NCBI GenBank assembly: GCA_001769655.1
Contig: MEPC01000016.1
Location: forward strand, 62,001 to 126,000
Reading direction: 5' to 3'
From: Bacteroidetes bacterium RIFCSPLOWO2_12_FULL_37_12
GTDB taxonomy: Bacteria > Bacteroidota > Bacteroidia > 2-12-FULL-37-12
DNA: 64,000 nt
Shown here: piece after piece, positions 1 to 10,300 of the stretch
Numbering within the stretch: the stretch's first letter is position 1
Layout of the letters: every line of letters begins with the position of its first letter
Program-made: the position numbers and the translations under genes
The notes under the pieces: generated by a model
Told to the model about the DNA's origin: nothing
Database searches by the model: none
The model's input: the letters and a program-made list of their open reading frames with translations, nothing else

Positions 1-1
1 T

Positions 2-1486
2 TTAAGCTTTGATTATGGAATCTGGTGGGATGAATGGATTAATACACATTATGCAGAATTAATATTAAAATATTATTTATCCTATGGAAAAGACACATCC
101 GCCGCAACTTATGATTGGGATATTCATTACTATGGAGGCCTTTTTGACACCTGGACCGTAGGTTTTTATCATACATTTAAAAACTGGGGGCTGTATGAAA
201 CCAGGCATTTTTTCAATGCGCTCTCCGGTTCCTTAATGATTATTTTTACAGGATTGATTGCCAAAGAAATTGGTAATTGGAAAACGGGTATAATTGCCTT
301 GTTATTTTTGCTCTTTTGCCCGCATATATTTGGAAACCTAATGAATAATCCAAGGGATATCCCCTTCGCAAGCGGATACATAATTTCAATCTATTTTTTA
401 ATACGTTTATTAATTGATTTTCCAAATCCAAAATGGAAAAATGCATTTTTCCTTTCGGTTGGTGTAAGCATTACAACCGGTGTCCGCGCCGGTGGCTTAA
501 TTTTTATTCCTTATTTATTTTTATTTTCTGCTTTCTATTTATTTTATGTAAAACGAATCTATGATAAAAGAATAGTTAAAATATTTTTAATGATTGTTAT
601 TATTAGTATTCTGGCTTATTTTGGTTCTATGGTTGCCTGGCCCTTGGCACAATTAAAGCCATTTACTGTTCCTTATTCAGCCCTTCAAAGATTTTCAAAT
701 TATCCAAATCTTGTATATGTGCTTTTTGAGGGGTTATATCTGGAAGGGCACAATCTCCCTTGGTATTATTTACCAAAATTAATATTTTTCACTAATCCAG
801 TGCACATTTTTTTAGGATTGTTCTTGTTTTTAACACTTGGATTAGCAGGAAGAATCCGCATGTATAATTTTAATTTTCTTATTATTATTATTTTTTGTTG
901 TTTTTTTCCATACCTCTATGCTCTTTACAAAAATTCTCTTTTATATGATGGTTGGAGACATTTTTACTTTATCTTTCCACTTTTGGTAATTCTTTCAGCT
1001 ATCGGAATACAGAACATTTTAAGAATAATTGTAAATAAGATTTTTAAGGTAGTTGCCATAATCATTTTGATAATTCTAGTATCCGAACCTGTTTTATGGA
1101 GTTTTAAGAACCACCCTCACGAAGGAGTGTATTTTTCACCATTGGTTGGTGGTATAAATAAAACATATACCGACTATCAGACCGATTGTCTTGGAAATTC
1201 AATGAGGTATGGAGCAGAGTGGTTAGGAAAATATTTTAATGCAAATAACATTGACTCATGTTCAATTTATACAAATGCCAATATCGTTTCTTCTGAATAT
1301 TATTTAGAAAAATATGGAAAGTTTCGCCTTACCAGAGAATTAAGTGATGAACATGATTATCAGCTTTTATTAACCCGGTGGCATACCAAAGAGCAATTAA
1401 CTACGAATTGGCCCCCCAAGGGAACTATTTATAAAGTTATGGCTGATTCCGTGACTCTATGTGCTGTTGTAAAGGTTAAAAATTAA
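2..1486 (+). CDS. GT-C type membrane glycosyltransferase (GT39/PMT-like), 5' end outside window
   Basis: The frame is open from the first complete codon, so the gene starts upstream; 494 residues are visible. The visible N-terminus carries an acidic first-loop stretch (DYGIWWDEW) followed by about ten hydrophobic segments and a hydrophilic C-terminal domain from about residue 375. This layout is that of polyprenyl-phosphate-sugar-dependent GT-C transferases, which add a sugar on the periplasmic side of the inner membrane. An internal ATG at 236 would cut off the acidic loop, so it is not the start. Donor and acceptor are unknown. It sits upstream of a GT2 gene on the same strand in a polysaccharide region. 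The family assignment is inferred from topology and the acidic loop. Confidence 0.7.
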   Translation, partial: LSFDYGIWWDEWINTHYAELILKYYLSYGKDTSAATYDWDIHYYGGLFDTWTVGFYHTFKNWGLYETRHFFNALSGSLMIIFTGLIAKEIGNWKTGIIALLFLLFCPHIFGNLMNNPRDIPFASGYIISIYFLIRLLIDFPNPKWKNAFFLSVGVSITTGVRAGGLIFIPYLFLFSAFYLFYVKRIYDKRIVKIFLMIVIISILAYFGSMVAWPLAQLKPFTVPYSALQRFSNYPNLVYVLFEGLYLEGHNLPWYYLPKLIFFTNPVHIFLGLFLFLTLGLAGRIRMYNFNFLIIIIFCCFFPYLYALYKNSLLYDGWRHFYFIFPLLVILSAIGIQNILRIIVNKIFKVVAIIILIILVSEPVLWSFKNHPHEGVYFSPLVGGINKTYTDYQTDCLGNSMRYGAEWLGKYFNANNIDSCSIYTNANIVSSEYYLEKYGKFRLTRELSDEHDYQLLLTRWHTKEQLTTNWPPKGTIYKVMADSVTLCAVVKVKN

Positions 1487-1492
1487 TTTTAT

Positions 1493-1565
1493 GGACACCT
1501 ATAAAAAGTACTATTTGTTCCAATCTTTGAGAGGATTGGAATAATATCAGTTTTTCAAGGTGTCC
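1493..1565. repeat. 73-bp imperfect palindrome, MITE-like
   Basis: The ends GGACACCT (1493-1500) and AGGTGTCC (1558-1565) are inverted copies, and the similarity continues inward for about 28 bp on each side. The centre is an 8-bp perfect stem (1518-1525 with 1534-1541). The element is flanked on both sides by TTAT (1489-1492 and 1566-1569), which looks like a 4-bp target-site duplication. It lies between two same-strand genes. Confidence 0.55.
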
Positions 1566-1611
1566 TTATAGTAAACTATTCTTAAATCAACTTTATTTTT
1601 TTAATATTAAT

Positions 1612-2856
1612 ATGAATAAATTTTTTATCGTAATCCCAACTAAAGATAAAGAAGATACTCTTTATTGGACATTGCAAACCTGCCTCGACCAGGATTATAC
1701 TAATTATGAAATTATTATAAGTGATGATAGTACTTCAGAAAATACAGGCAATATGGTTAAAAAGTTTAATAATCCAAAGATACGTTATTTCAAAACTACT
1801 ATGCATTTATCACTTGCTGGTAATCTTGAAAATGGGATTAATCAGGTTACAGAGGATGGTTTTGTAATTTTTATAGGAGATGACGATGCGTTACTTCAAA
1901 ATGGTTTATCAATACTTAATAAAGTGTTAAACGATACAGGATTGTATGCCATTGGATGGAAATTGCATAAGTATTTTTGGCCAAGCCATGTAAAAAAGTC
2001 AATGAGAAACAGAGGCATGATTTGTTTGGATTCTAATTACAGGATATTCAATTCAAAACAAAAATTAAAATCTGTTGCCCAAACGCTTGATTATACACAA
2101 TTACCTTGTATTTACCATGGGGCAATCCATACGAATATTATAAAACAAAAAAAAAGAAAAGCAAAAACTTTTATTCATTGCCTTTCACCGGATGTTTATA
2201 CAGGAATTGTTGCCTGTTGTGAAACTAGTCATTATATCTATTCTAATTTTCCATTTAGTATTACCGGGCATAGTCAGAAAAGCACAGGTACTTCCAGTTA
2301 TCAGGCAACGCCCGAACAGAAAAGAATTTGGAATGAATATCTTAAATCTTCAATCCCTTTCCATCCTACCCTGGAACCATGTCCCGGAACCGCCGTAACC
2401 GTCACCGATGCTTTTTTAAAGATAAAACAGTTTTATCCCTTTGTCCCAAATGTTGATTTAAAAGATACCATTTACAAATCTTATGATACTTATTTGAATA
2501 TGGATGAACCTGAAAATGCAAAAGCAATAAAAGAAGCATTAATAAAAATAGCAACTAAAAATAATCTCTCCCCTTATCTGGAAAAACTTTTTAAAAACAT
2601 TCCATCCGATTATAAGGTTCCAAATCCTAACGAGCATTATGAAAAAGGAGGATATAAGGAGGACCACAATGAACTTTGTTTTGATTTTACCGGAACAGGT
2701 ATTGATAATGTTTACAATTTTAATCAGTTTATCAGAAAATTAATACCCAATGAAATAGAAGAATGCAGTATAAACCCCATACAAAGCAATTGGAAAAAAT
2801 ACATTTATAGATTTTTCATTTCCGGAATACATAAGATTAAGAAAAAATTATTTTAA
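1612..2856 (+). CDS. Glycosyltransferase family 2 protein
   Basis: 414 residues. The N-terminal 200 residues form a GT-A fold: the nucleotide-binding start FFIVIPTKDKEDT, the ISDDS strand end, and a GDDD metal-binding motif at about residues 89-92. The protein should transfer a sugar from a nucleotide donor on the cytoplasmic face. The C-terminal half (about 210-414) has no recognised domain and ends in a basic tail (IKKKLF) that may touch the membrane or a lipid-linked acceptor. The start ATG follows an AT-rich leader without a Shine-Dalgarno sequence. It lies 125 bp after the GT-C gene, separated from it by a palindromic element. Acceptor unknown. Confidence 0.8.
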   Translation: MNKFFIVIPTKDKEDTLYWTLQTCLDQDYTNYEIIISDDSTSENTGNMVKKFNNPKIRYFKTTMHLSLAGNLENGINQVTEDGFVIFIGDDDALLQNGLSILNKVLNDTGLYAIGWKLHKYFWPSHVKKSMRNRGMICLDSNYRIFNSKQKLKSVAQTLDYTQLPCIYHGAIHTNIIKQKKRKAKTFIHCLSPDVYTGIVACCETSHYIYSNFPFSITGHSQKSTGTSSYQATPEQKRIWNEYLKSSIPFHPTLEPCPGTAVTVTDAFLKIKQFYPFVPNVDLKDTIYKSYDTYLNMDEPENAKAIKEALIKIATKNNLSPYLEKLFKNIPSDYKVPNPNEHYEKGGYKEDHNELCFDFTGTGIDNVYNFNQFIRKLIPNEIEECSINPIQSNWKKYIYRFFISGIHKIKKKLF

Positions 2857-3023
2857 GAATCCAAATTAAATTCACTCTTATTTATTTTCTCCAAATACTT
2901 TTTTTATTTTTTTTTACTATTCTTAAACCGTCTGAGGGACTTCCAAATAATAGGAATTATAATTATAGCTTAAAGAAGATTCTTAATGAATCAATATAAA
3001 TTATCAAAGGAAATTCATACCAT

Positions 3024-4637
3024 TTACTGTTTAACTTTACGATTTCTTTGTTTTGAATATAAACCATACAAATGAGTGATAATGTAAGCAGTGTACAGAT
3101 AAAAAAAATGATTCGCAATTAAAAAATATCTTTCACTTGCATGGTTCAGATAATTTGATAAAAAAGGTGTTATATGATAGAGAATAAGCAGAATAGGGAA
3201 TAAAAGTAAAATGATTCTTTCATTCAACTTATTTTTATAAATTACAAGTGTTAAGATAAAACAAATAAAAAATGTATTCCAGATTATAAATGAAAAAGCT
3301 TTAAAAATATAACTAAGCAAATATTCATGCTGTGGGTAAAGAACCAGTAGTTGTACATTCGCAAGGTTTGAGTGTACAACAAGTGCGTAGAAGTTTATAA
3401 AAGGAGCAATGCTATACCGAATCGGTCTTTCATGTATAAGATGCGAAGTCAACCGGTTAAAACAATTTATTATTGAATCCTCTCTTCTGATTATTTCATT
3501 TCGTACTGAGAGTTTGTGTGACATTGGAGTATGAATGGTTCTGTAAACCCGTGTTTTTTTTATTGAATTAAAAAATTGCAACAATGAGTCAGCATGATAA
3601 AGTTCTATTACCCAGTCAGCTAATTTTAACTTTTCCCTAAGGAATAAAACATGAGAAGAATCTGAAGAAATGAAATTGGTAGTTGAATGTTCGGAAAATG
3701 GTTTATATTGTTCTATATAGGTTAATAATTGATCGGGTATCAATCGTTGGCCAATGGACATTAACCATTCTTCAGTAGCAAAATAATAAAGGGATTTTCC
3801 GTCTGGTGATTTATGCGTTGTAAATTCTTCAAACAAAATGTACTCACCGTAAACCTTATGGTTTCTATTTGCCCAAATCGCAATCATCAAAAAGGCAGGA
3901 ATAAATAAAAATAACAGATTAGTTATTTTAGTTAAGATTAAATTTTTAAAGGTATCAATTCTGAAAAACAATTCAGAAAGTAAAAGAACGATGAGTAGCA
4001 ATACCGTTACAGGTTTAAGTAATATACAAATACCTACTATAGTTCCAGTCAAAATATTATGAAGGTTTCTGTTCATTTTATGAAAACTTAGATAAAATGC
4101 TATAGTTAAAGTAACAAAGAAGCAAGAAATAGATTCAGGTAATATATAGTTTGCAAAAACAGACGAATAAGGAATAAGGGAATAAAGAGATGCAGCAATA
4201 AATCCCGTTACATTTCGTTGAAATAGTTTTTTACTTATAGCGTAGAGAAAAAATACCACACTACTGTCTAATATTAATTGAAACAGAACAACTACCCATA
4301 AATAATATTTCTCTCCAAATAATATGTAATTTATGCTAAGGAACAAAGGGTATCCGGGGGTTTTTCTTATTAGCCCGATAGGGTAATTTTTATGAGCACT
4401 CCAAATATTATATTTAAAATAATTAGTAACGAAAGCAGTATACATGGTAGCATCGTCACGTAGAAATTCAGAACCAATCTGATCAGTTGTACCTTTCCAT
4501 GGAAGTTTTAGATTTGCTTCTCTTTCTGCAAAAAATAAAACTATACGAAGAATAAGGGCAAAAAAGAAAATTAAAAATAAGATTTTTCTATTTGAAAATA
4601 GATTAAAAAAATTGTTCAAGTTTTTCATTGGGTACAA
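3024..4637 (-). CDS. GT-C type membrane glycosyltransferase (PMT/ArnT-like)
   Basis: 537 residues with an N-terminal membrane segment at about 19-37, an acidic loop (RDDATMY, residues 60-66) and the RKTPGYPLFL motif at 91-100. Many further hydrophobic segments follow and the tail is basic. The acidic loop plus the PGYP motif are typical of GT39-like transferases that use polyprenyl-phosphate sugars in the periplasm. The 5' end overlaps the FkbM methyltransferase gene by 35 bp; a second Met three codons in would shorten the overlap. It is the last gene of a probable three-gene minus-strand unit (GT2, FkbM, GT-C). Substrate unknown. Confidence 0.75.
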   Translation of the reverse strand: MYPMKNLNNFFNLFSNRKILFLIFFFALILRIVLFFAEREANLKLPWKGTTDQIGSEFLRDDATMYTAFVTNYFKYNIWSAHKNYPIGLIRKTPGYPLFLSINYILFGEKYYLWVVVLFQLILDSSVVFFLYAISKKLFQRNVTGFIAASLYSLIPYSSVFANYILPESISCFFVTLTIAFYLSFHKMNRNLHNILTGTIVGICILLKPVTVLLLIVLLLSELFFRIDTFKNLILTKITNLLFLFIPAFLMIAIWANRNHKVYGEYILFEEFTTHKSPDGKSLYYFATEEWLMSIGQRLIPDQLLTYIEQYKPFSEHSTTNFISSDSSHVLFLREKLKLADWVIELYHADSLLQFFNSIKKTRVYRTIHTPMSHKLSVRNEIIRREDSIINCFNRLTSHLIHERPIRYSIAPFINFYALVVHSNLANVQLLVLYPQHEYLLSYIFKAFSFIIWNTFFICFILTLVIYKNKLNERIILLLFPILLILYHITPFLSNYLNHASERYFLIANHFFYLYTAYIITHLYGLYSKQRNRKVKQ

Positions 4638-5427
4638 AAAAGCAGTTTCCTGAAAAAGAGGTTATGGAAGGAACAAATTTAAGACGAGAACCTTCAGAAT
4701 TTTGAACTGCGCCAAATGTATAGTTTAATTTTCTAATATATTGTTCAAATTCATTAAGCGTATATTCAAATCTCTCAAAATGTTCAGGCGATATTTCACA
4801 AAGAATTAAGGGTCTAAACTGGTTAATTGATTTTTCTGCACCTTTGAGAGCGAGAAATTCAGCCCCTTCAATATCACATTTAATGAAAGTAAGATTCTTT
4901 AGATTAGTTAATAAGTTGTCAAGAATTACAATTTTGCAAATACTGGTTTTATATTTTCCCTCATTAAACTCATGAAAACCTTGTTTCATATAAGCAAGAC
5001 CTGGGTCCCTTGCTCCAAAACGTTGCAACGGTTCTATAAAAGTAACAAATTGTTCGTTATCCGAACAACCTAGGTTATGGAGATATACATTATCAAGTTT
5101 TAAGTGCTTAATAATTTTTTCCAGTATCTTAAATGTTGCAAGAATTGGTTCAAATGCATAAACGGAACCATTTTTTACAATCTTTGATAAGTGATATACA
5201 TATTGTCCAAAATTGCTTCCAATATCAACTACTTCGTCTGTTTCCTGTAAATAGAACTTAAGAAAACCCATTTCCAGTTTCTCTTCATAGGCATCCTTTT
5301 TAATATCTGCAAGCTTTGCTTTAAATAAAAAATATTCATAGGCGCTATCTCCTAACAAATAAAAAATTAACCTTTTTAATGACCTTCTGATGATATCATC
5401 AGGATTTGAATTTAAATGAAATAACAT
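4603..5427 (-). CDS. FkbM family methyltransferase
   Basis: 274 residues. The SAM-binding motif I is VVDIGSNFGQ (66-75), followed by an acidic motif II (AFEP, 91-94) and the family-typical FIKCDIEGAE (181-190). FkbM-type enzymes O-methylate hydroxyls on sugars or polyketides; in this setting a capsule or O-antigen sugar is the likely substrate. The N-terminal 60 residues are a helical extension common in polysaccharide-locus members. The 3' end overlaps the following GT-C gene by 35 bp, which suggests translational coupling. The GT2 gene lies 100 bp upstream on the same strand. Confidence 0.88.
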   Translation of the reverse strand: MLFHLNSNPDDIIRRSLKRLIFYLLGDSAYEYFLFKAKLADIKKDAYEEKLEMGFLKFYLQETDEVVDIGSNFGQYVYHLSKIVKNGSVYAFEPILATFKILEKIIKHLKLDNVYLHNLGCSDNEQFVTFIEPLQRFGARDPGLAYMKQGFHEFNEGKYKTSICKIVILDNLLTNLKNLTFIKCDIEGAEFLALKGAEKSINQFRPLILCEISPEHFERFEYTLNEFEQYIRKLNYTFGAVQNSEGSRLKFVPSITSFSGNCFFVPNEKLEQFF

Positions 5428-5527
5428 TTCAATAAAATTTCTATTTTCTTACTATAAAATTATTTCAAGAATGAATGTGTAGTTAAGGTGCAATTGCACT
5501 TCTTTTTTAATATTTGGAAATTGAAAA

Positions 5528-6265
5528 TTAAATTTTTTCTAAAATTTTAACAATAAATTTATTTATTTTAAATCGCATAGAAAAAATTAATATGATCATC
5601 TTTATTCCAAGAAAGAATGCTTTTTTTACATCTCCGGTTACCGAGCTGCTCCCTACTCTTTTTTTATAATTTATAGGAATTTGAACTGATCTTATTTTTA
5701 ATAAATATCCTAAAATCATCATTTCGGGTCCAAAGAAATTAGAATTTACGCTGAAATAGGGTTCTATTTCTTTAAGTGCCTTTTTGGTAATTGCTCTGAA
5801 AGTACATCCTACATCTGTGAGAGAATTAGTATTAAACAGAACTACTATCATTTTTGCTGTAAACCAGTTACCCCATTTTAATAAAAAACCCATGTTTGCA
5901 TCTCTCCAGATAAAATTTTTTGCAGTTCTTGATCCATAAACAATAGAAACATCATCAATATAGGAAAGAAATTTCAACATATCAGAAGCTAGAAAAGTAT
6001 CATCCGGTTCACAAACAACAATAATATCACCCGAAGCTTCAGAAAAACCCCTCCTTATGGCTGCCCCATAACCCTGTTTTAATTCAAAAATTTCCTTTGC
6101 ACTGGTTTTTCGTATTTCTTCACTGGTACCCTCAACGGCATTATTGTTAATTGCAATTATTTCATCTATTAAACCCAGTGCCTCAAAATTATTGATTACT
6201 TCCTTTATGGATTCTCTTTCATTATATGTGGGTAATAACAAACTGATTTTAAGGTTTCGGTACAT
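5528..6265 (-). CDS. Glycosyltransferase family 2 protein (DPM1/DPG-synthase-like)
   Basis: 245 residues from the chosen start. The N-terminus ISLLLPTYNERE is the usual GT2 nucleotide-binding start, and VCEPDDTF holds the acidic metal-binding site. The length and the hydrophobic, basic C-terminus fit enzymes that transfer a hexose to polyprenyl phosphate. Such a product would be the donor for the GT-C transferases nearby; this link is inference. An upstream Met at 6301 would add 12 hydrophobic residues, but a TATATTTG -7 box (6278-6285) lies between the two Mets, so 6265 was chosen. First gene of a minus-strand unit with FkbM and GT-C. Confidence 0.85.
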   Translation of the reverse strand: MYRNLKISLLLPTYNERESIKEVINNFEALGLIDEIIAINNNAVEGTSEEIRKTSAKEIFELKQGYGAAIRRGFSEASGDIIVVCEPDDTFLASDMLKFLSYIDDVSIVYGSRTAKNFIWRDANMGFLLKWGNWFTAKMIVVLFNTNSLTDVGCTFRAITKKALKEIEPYFSVNSNFFGPEMMILGYLLKIRSVQIPINYKKRVGSSSVTGDVKKAFFLGIKMIILIFSMRFKINKFIVKILEKI

Positions 6266-6277
6266 AATTATAAATGC

Positions 6278-6285
6278 CAAATATA
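6278..6285 (-). promoter_or_regulatory. Bacteroidota -7 box (TATATTTG) for the GT2 gene
   Basis: On the minus strand the sequence reads TATATTTGGC, a match to TAnnTTTG. The start codon at 6265 follows after 12 bp, leaving a very short leader. No convincing -33 TTG was found at the usual spacing. Confidence 0.5.
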
Positions 6286-6326
6286 CAACATTTGACTTCA
6301 AAGGAGAAAAAAATTAATAATTTAAA

Positions 6327-6415
6327 GGCACTTCAAAAAAAATTCAATTTTTTTATTTTTCTCCCTCTTAATCTCCCTCCAAAGTGAGACATTTGGCTGA
6401 ATTTTTAGAAGTGCC
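6327..6415. repeat. 89-bp element with inverted ends, MITE-like
   Basis: GGCACTTC (6327-6334) and GAAGTGCC (6408-6415) are perfect inverted ends, and the homology continues inward as an A-rich/T-rich stretch ending in ATTCA/TGAAT, about 18-20 bp in total. The interior has a direct repeat of CTCCCTC. No clear target duplication is visible. It fills the gap between two divergent genes. Confidence 0.4.
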
Positions 6416-6437
6416 CTCTTAATAAAAAATAAAATGT

Positions 6438-6445
6438 TACTTTTG
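6438..6445 (+). promoter_or_regulatory. Bacteroidota -7 box (TACTTTTG) for the methyltransferase gene
   Basis: TACTTTTG matches TAnnTTTG. It overlaps an upstream in-frame ATG at 6434, so translation more likely begins at the ATG at 6455, only 9 bp after the box. Confidence 0.5.
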
Positions 6446-6454
6446 AGACAAAAT

Positions 6455-7162
6455 ATGATAAATAACCAAAATAGATCTGAATTTGATTCAATAGCCCATA
6501 AATACAACCAAATTCTTAATAAAGCACTGGAATTGACCGGTGAATCAACCACATATTATGCTTTAAATAGAATTAATTTTCTCCAAAAATCTCTGAAAAG
6601 TGAAAATTGTGAAAATTTAAAGATTTTGGATTTTGGGTGTGGTGACGGTAAATCAAGTAAATTATTTGAAAAATATTTCAAATCACTCAAATACACTGGT
6701 ATTGAGATTTCTGAAAATTTTGTTCATTTAAACAAAAAAAAATTTACTAACACAAATTATGATTTTCTTCATGTTGACGAATATATACCGGATTCATCTT
6801 TTGATCTTGCCTTTTGTAATGGTGTTTTTCATCACATTCCTAAAGAAGAAAGACTATCCACTGTAAAATATATATTTAATTCAATCAAACCCGGAGGGTT
6901 TTTTGCATTTTGGGAAAACAATCCTTATAATCCGGGAACAAGATACTTAATGAAAAAAACTCCATTTGATAAAAATGCATCCATGCTATCACCCAAAAAC
7001 ACGATTAAAATGCTCAGAAATACTGGATTTGAAATAATTTCCACAAGATTTTTATTCTTTTTCCCAAGATTTTTAAGTTTATTTAGAGTTTTTGAACCCT
7101 ATATTTCTATGTTACCTTTAGGAGGACAGTATCAGGTATTAGCAAAAAAAAATAAAATATAA
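6455..7162 (+). CDS. Class I SAM-dependent methyltransferase
   Basis: 235 residues from the chosen start. It has a Rossmann methyltransferase core: motif I LKILDFGCGDG, motif II acidic IEIS, the FCNGVFHHIP post-motif and a late KPGG loop. These are features of the Methyltransf_11/25 group that act on small molecules or sugars. The upstream ATG at 6434 was rejected because a -7 box lies across it. The gene stands alone on the plus strand between two minus-strand polysaccharide units, divergent from the GT2 gene. Substrate unknown; a sugar or lipid of the surface polysaccharide is likely from context only. Confidence 0.8.
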   Translation: MINNQNRSEFDSIAHKYNQILNKALELTGESTTYYALNRINFLQKSLKSENCENLKILDFGCGDGKSSKLFEKYFKSLKYTGIEISENFVHLNKKKFTNTNYDFLHVDEYIPDSSFDLAFCNGVFHHIPKEERLSTVKYIFNSIKPGGFFAFWENNPYNPGTRYLMKKTPFDKNASMLSPKNTIKMLRNTGFEIISTRFLFFFPRFLSLFRVFEPYISMLPLGGQYQVLAKKNKI

Positions 7163-7345
7163 TATAATCTGTTAATTGTTCTCTAAATCCGATATTTTTA
7201 TTTATTAAAGATATTTAAATCATGATACGAATAGAATGAGAATTGTATATAAATGTTGTGTTCACCTTGACCTACCTGACGCTATTCCAACTTTAGAAAA
7301 ATAGTATAATCGACCAAAAAGAAAAAAATAAGAGTGCCGAATAAA

Positions 7346-10300
7346 CTATGTATTTTGGGTATAAATTTCTGTAATTCTATCAACCCATTTATCCTGTGAA
7401 AACTGCTCTCTGAAGATTTTAAGATAGTTGTACATTTCTTCAAAAAGAGAACGGTTTTTTAGTAAAGTTTCTAAGTAATCACAAAAATTTAATAAATCGT
7501 TTGTTTTAGACAAGAAACCATTTTTCCCATGTTTAATTACCTCTTTTACCCCCATTACATTAAATCCAATACACGGTAGACCACAAGCCATGGCCTCTAA
7601 TATTACAAGGGGATGGGTTTCAAGAATTGCTGGATGCACGTATAAATCGTTTTCTCTTAGAATGTTTTCAGGATTCTCGGTTAATCCAAATAACGTAATC
7701 TTTTTTTCAAGATTATTCAGTACTATCTCCTTTTCAATTTCTTCAAAAAGCTCTCCTTGACCTATAATGGTAAGATGAAAATCAATATTTCTTTTCAGGA
7801 GTTCTTTAGCCATACTTATAAGAAAAATTTGATTTTTTCTTGCATGCATTCTTCCAATATTAACCAAACGGAATGGCTTATGCAATTCTGTAAATTGTTT
7901 TATATGGAATCGTTTTAAATCAACAGCATTATAAAGTTTTATTAGTTTCCCGATAGGAGGATTAAGGTTTTCTTTGATAAAAAAATGATTTTCATCTGAA
8001 ATGCTAATAAACGTATTACTGCAATTAATATAATTTTTCTGAATTCTGGATTTTACAATGCTGTTTGCTATACATGTTTTATTTAAAATTCCTTTATAAT
8101 TTAAATTATCAAATAAAAAATGATTATTATGAAAATGGCTTACATATTTTATTCTTGGGAAAACAAAAAAACGAGTTATAATTTCTGCTTCAACAAGATG
8201 AGAATGGATAATATCCGGTTGCCAATCTTTCACAAAATTAATGAAGTGAAATAGATTAACTTTACTTCTCTTTAATATAAAATGATTAAGTTCGGAAGGA
8301 CAAACAAAAACATCTAAATCTTTGCTCAGTGATTGAAATTCATTAATAGGTTTGAAGATTACTATACAACATTTGAATCCGGGTCGTTTATTCAACTCAA
8401 GAGCAAGAGTAAGGGCAACTTTTTCTGCTCCTGCCATTTCAAGAGTAGGTACTATCTGAGCAACGCGTATTACATTATCAGATGAAACTATTTCAGTTTG
8501 GTTTTTTAGGTTTTTATTTACAGTAATTGTATTGTTTTGTGTTTGCAACAACGGTTTATTTAAATCCATCCATTTGTGCAAAACATATAAAGCCCATAAC
8601 TTGTTTGAATGATCCACTCCATTTTGATGTTCATTCATTATTTTTTCAACAAATGTTAAATTTAATCCAGGAAAAAAATTTCTACTATCAAGAATGACTT
8701 CTTTAGCGTGGTTTCTTAATTCTTCTCTGAACCATTTTTCAATAGGAATGCTAAATCCCCATTTATCCCTGTAAATAGTCCCAAGTGGTAAATATTTTTC
8801 AGCAATTTTTTTACTTATATACTTTAAGTTACCATTATGTAAAATTTGATTTTTCTTCAAGGTAGCAACGTATGACATTAAATCCTTATCTAGAAAAGGT
8901 AAACGCACCTCCAATGAATTATACATAGAAGCCCTGTCAACTTTTACTAAATAATCATTTATTAACCTATTTTTAATAATTGAATATTGAATTCTGCTAA
9001 AGTCATCTTTACATAAACCCCATGATTCTGTAAAAACTAGTAAATGTTCAAATTCAAGAGCACCTAACATTTCAGAGTTTTGTGAAAAAAGATTCTTCAT
9101 TTCTTCATCATCAAAGCCCATCTGCCTGAACAAAACATTTACTTTAGCATACAATGGATTACTTAATAACTTAGTTAATAATTTAAATCTCCGGGAGATA
9201 ATTACTTTTGATAATAATCTGAAAAAAGGTGATGAAAACGAAAGTTTTAATAATTTTTCCAGATAAAAAATTACCTTATAGGTTGAATAACCGCCAAACA
9301 ATTCATCCCCACCATCTCCTGATAATACTGTTTTAACCGTCTTGGAAGCGAAATGAGAAACATAATATGTCGGTATCATAGATGAATCTGCAAATGGTTC
9401 TCCGAATTCCTCAATTAATCTATCAATAATATTAATATCAGATGGAGTAATAATTATTTCGTGGTGCTCAGTATTATATTTTTTGGCTATAATTGAAGCA
9501 TATTCTAATTCACTGTATGGCTTATAAGTAAAACCAACAGAAAAGGTCTTAATGGGTTTGGGTGAATTCAAAGATGCCATTGCAGTAACTAAACCCGAAT
9601 CAACCCCTCCGCTAAGAAAAATACCAAGAGTTACATCCGCAATTAACCTTTTTTTAACAGCATTATTTAACAAATAATCCGAATGGTTTATGATTTCTTT
9701 TAAATTATGCTTTGTATTGTGTGTAAAATTTAATTGCCAGTAACATTTTTTTTCAAAACCGTTATTAGAAAAAATATAATAACAAGCAGCTTCAACTTTT
9801 TCTATATTTTTGAATACTGAATGAGAACGAGGCGTTGTTAATTCCTGAAAATAATACCCTAAAGAATAATAATTAAGCGAAAGATTTCCTGGGTAAACGT
9901 GGAAGGAACGTATGTCAGAGCTAAAGGCAAGTTGATTCCCTTTACGATAATAATATAACGGCTTCTTGCCAAACCGATCTCTTGCGAGGATTAATTTATT
10001 TTCTGAAATATCATAAAGTACAAAAGCAAACATGCCATCCATAATATCTAAGGTTTTTTCCAGTCCCCATGCTTCATAAGCATTAATAATTACTTCAGTA
10101 TCGCAATTACTTTTAAATGAATATCCTTCTTTAAGGAGTTCATCTCGCAATTCAATAAAATTGAAGATTTCACCATTGTAATTTATGAGGGTTCTGCCGC
10201 TCTGGCTCAGCATAGGTTGGTTTCCGGCATCCGTCAAGTCAATAATTTTTAACCGGCGGTGAGCAAAAGATAAAAAAGCATTATTATACTGTTTATTTAA

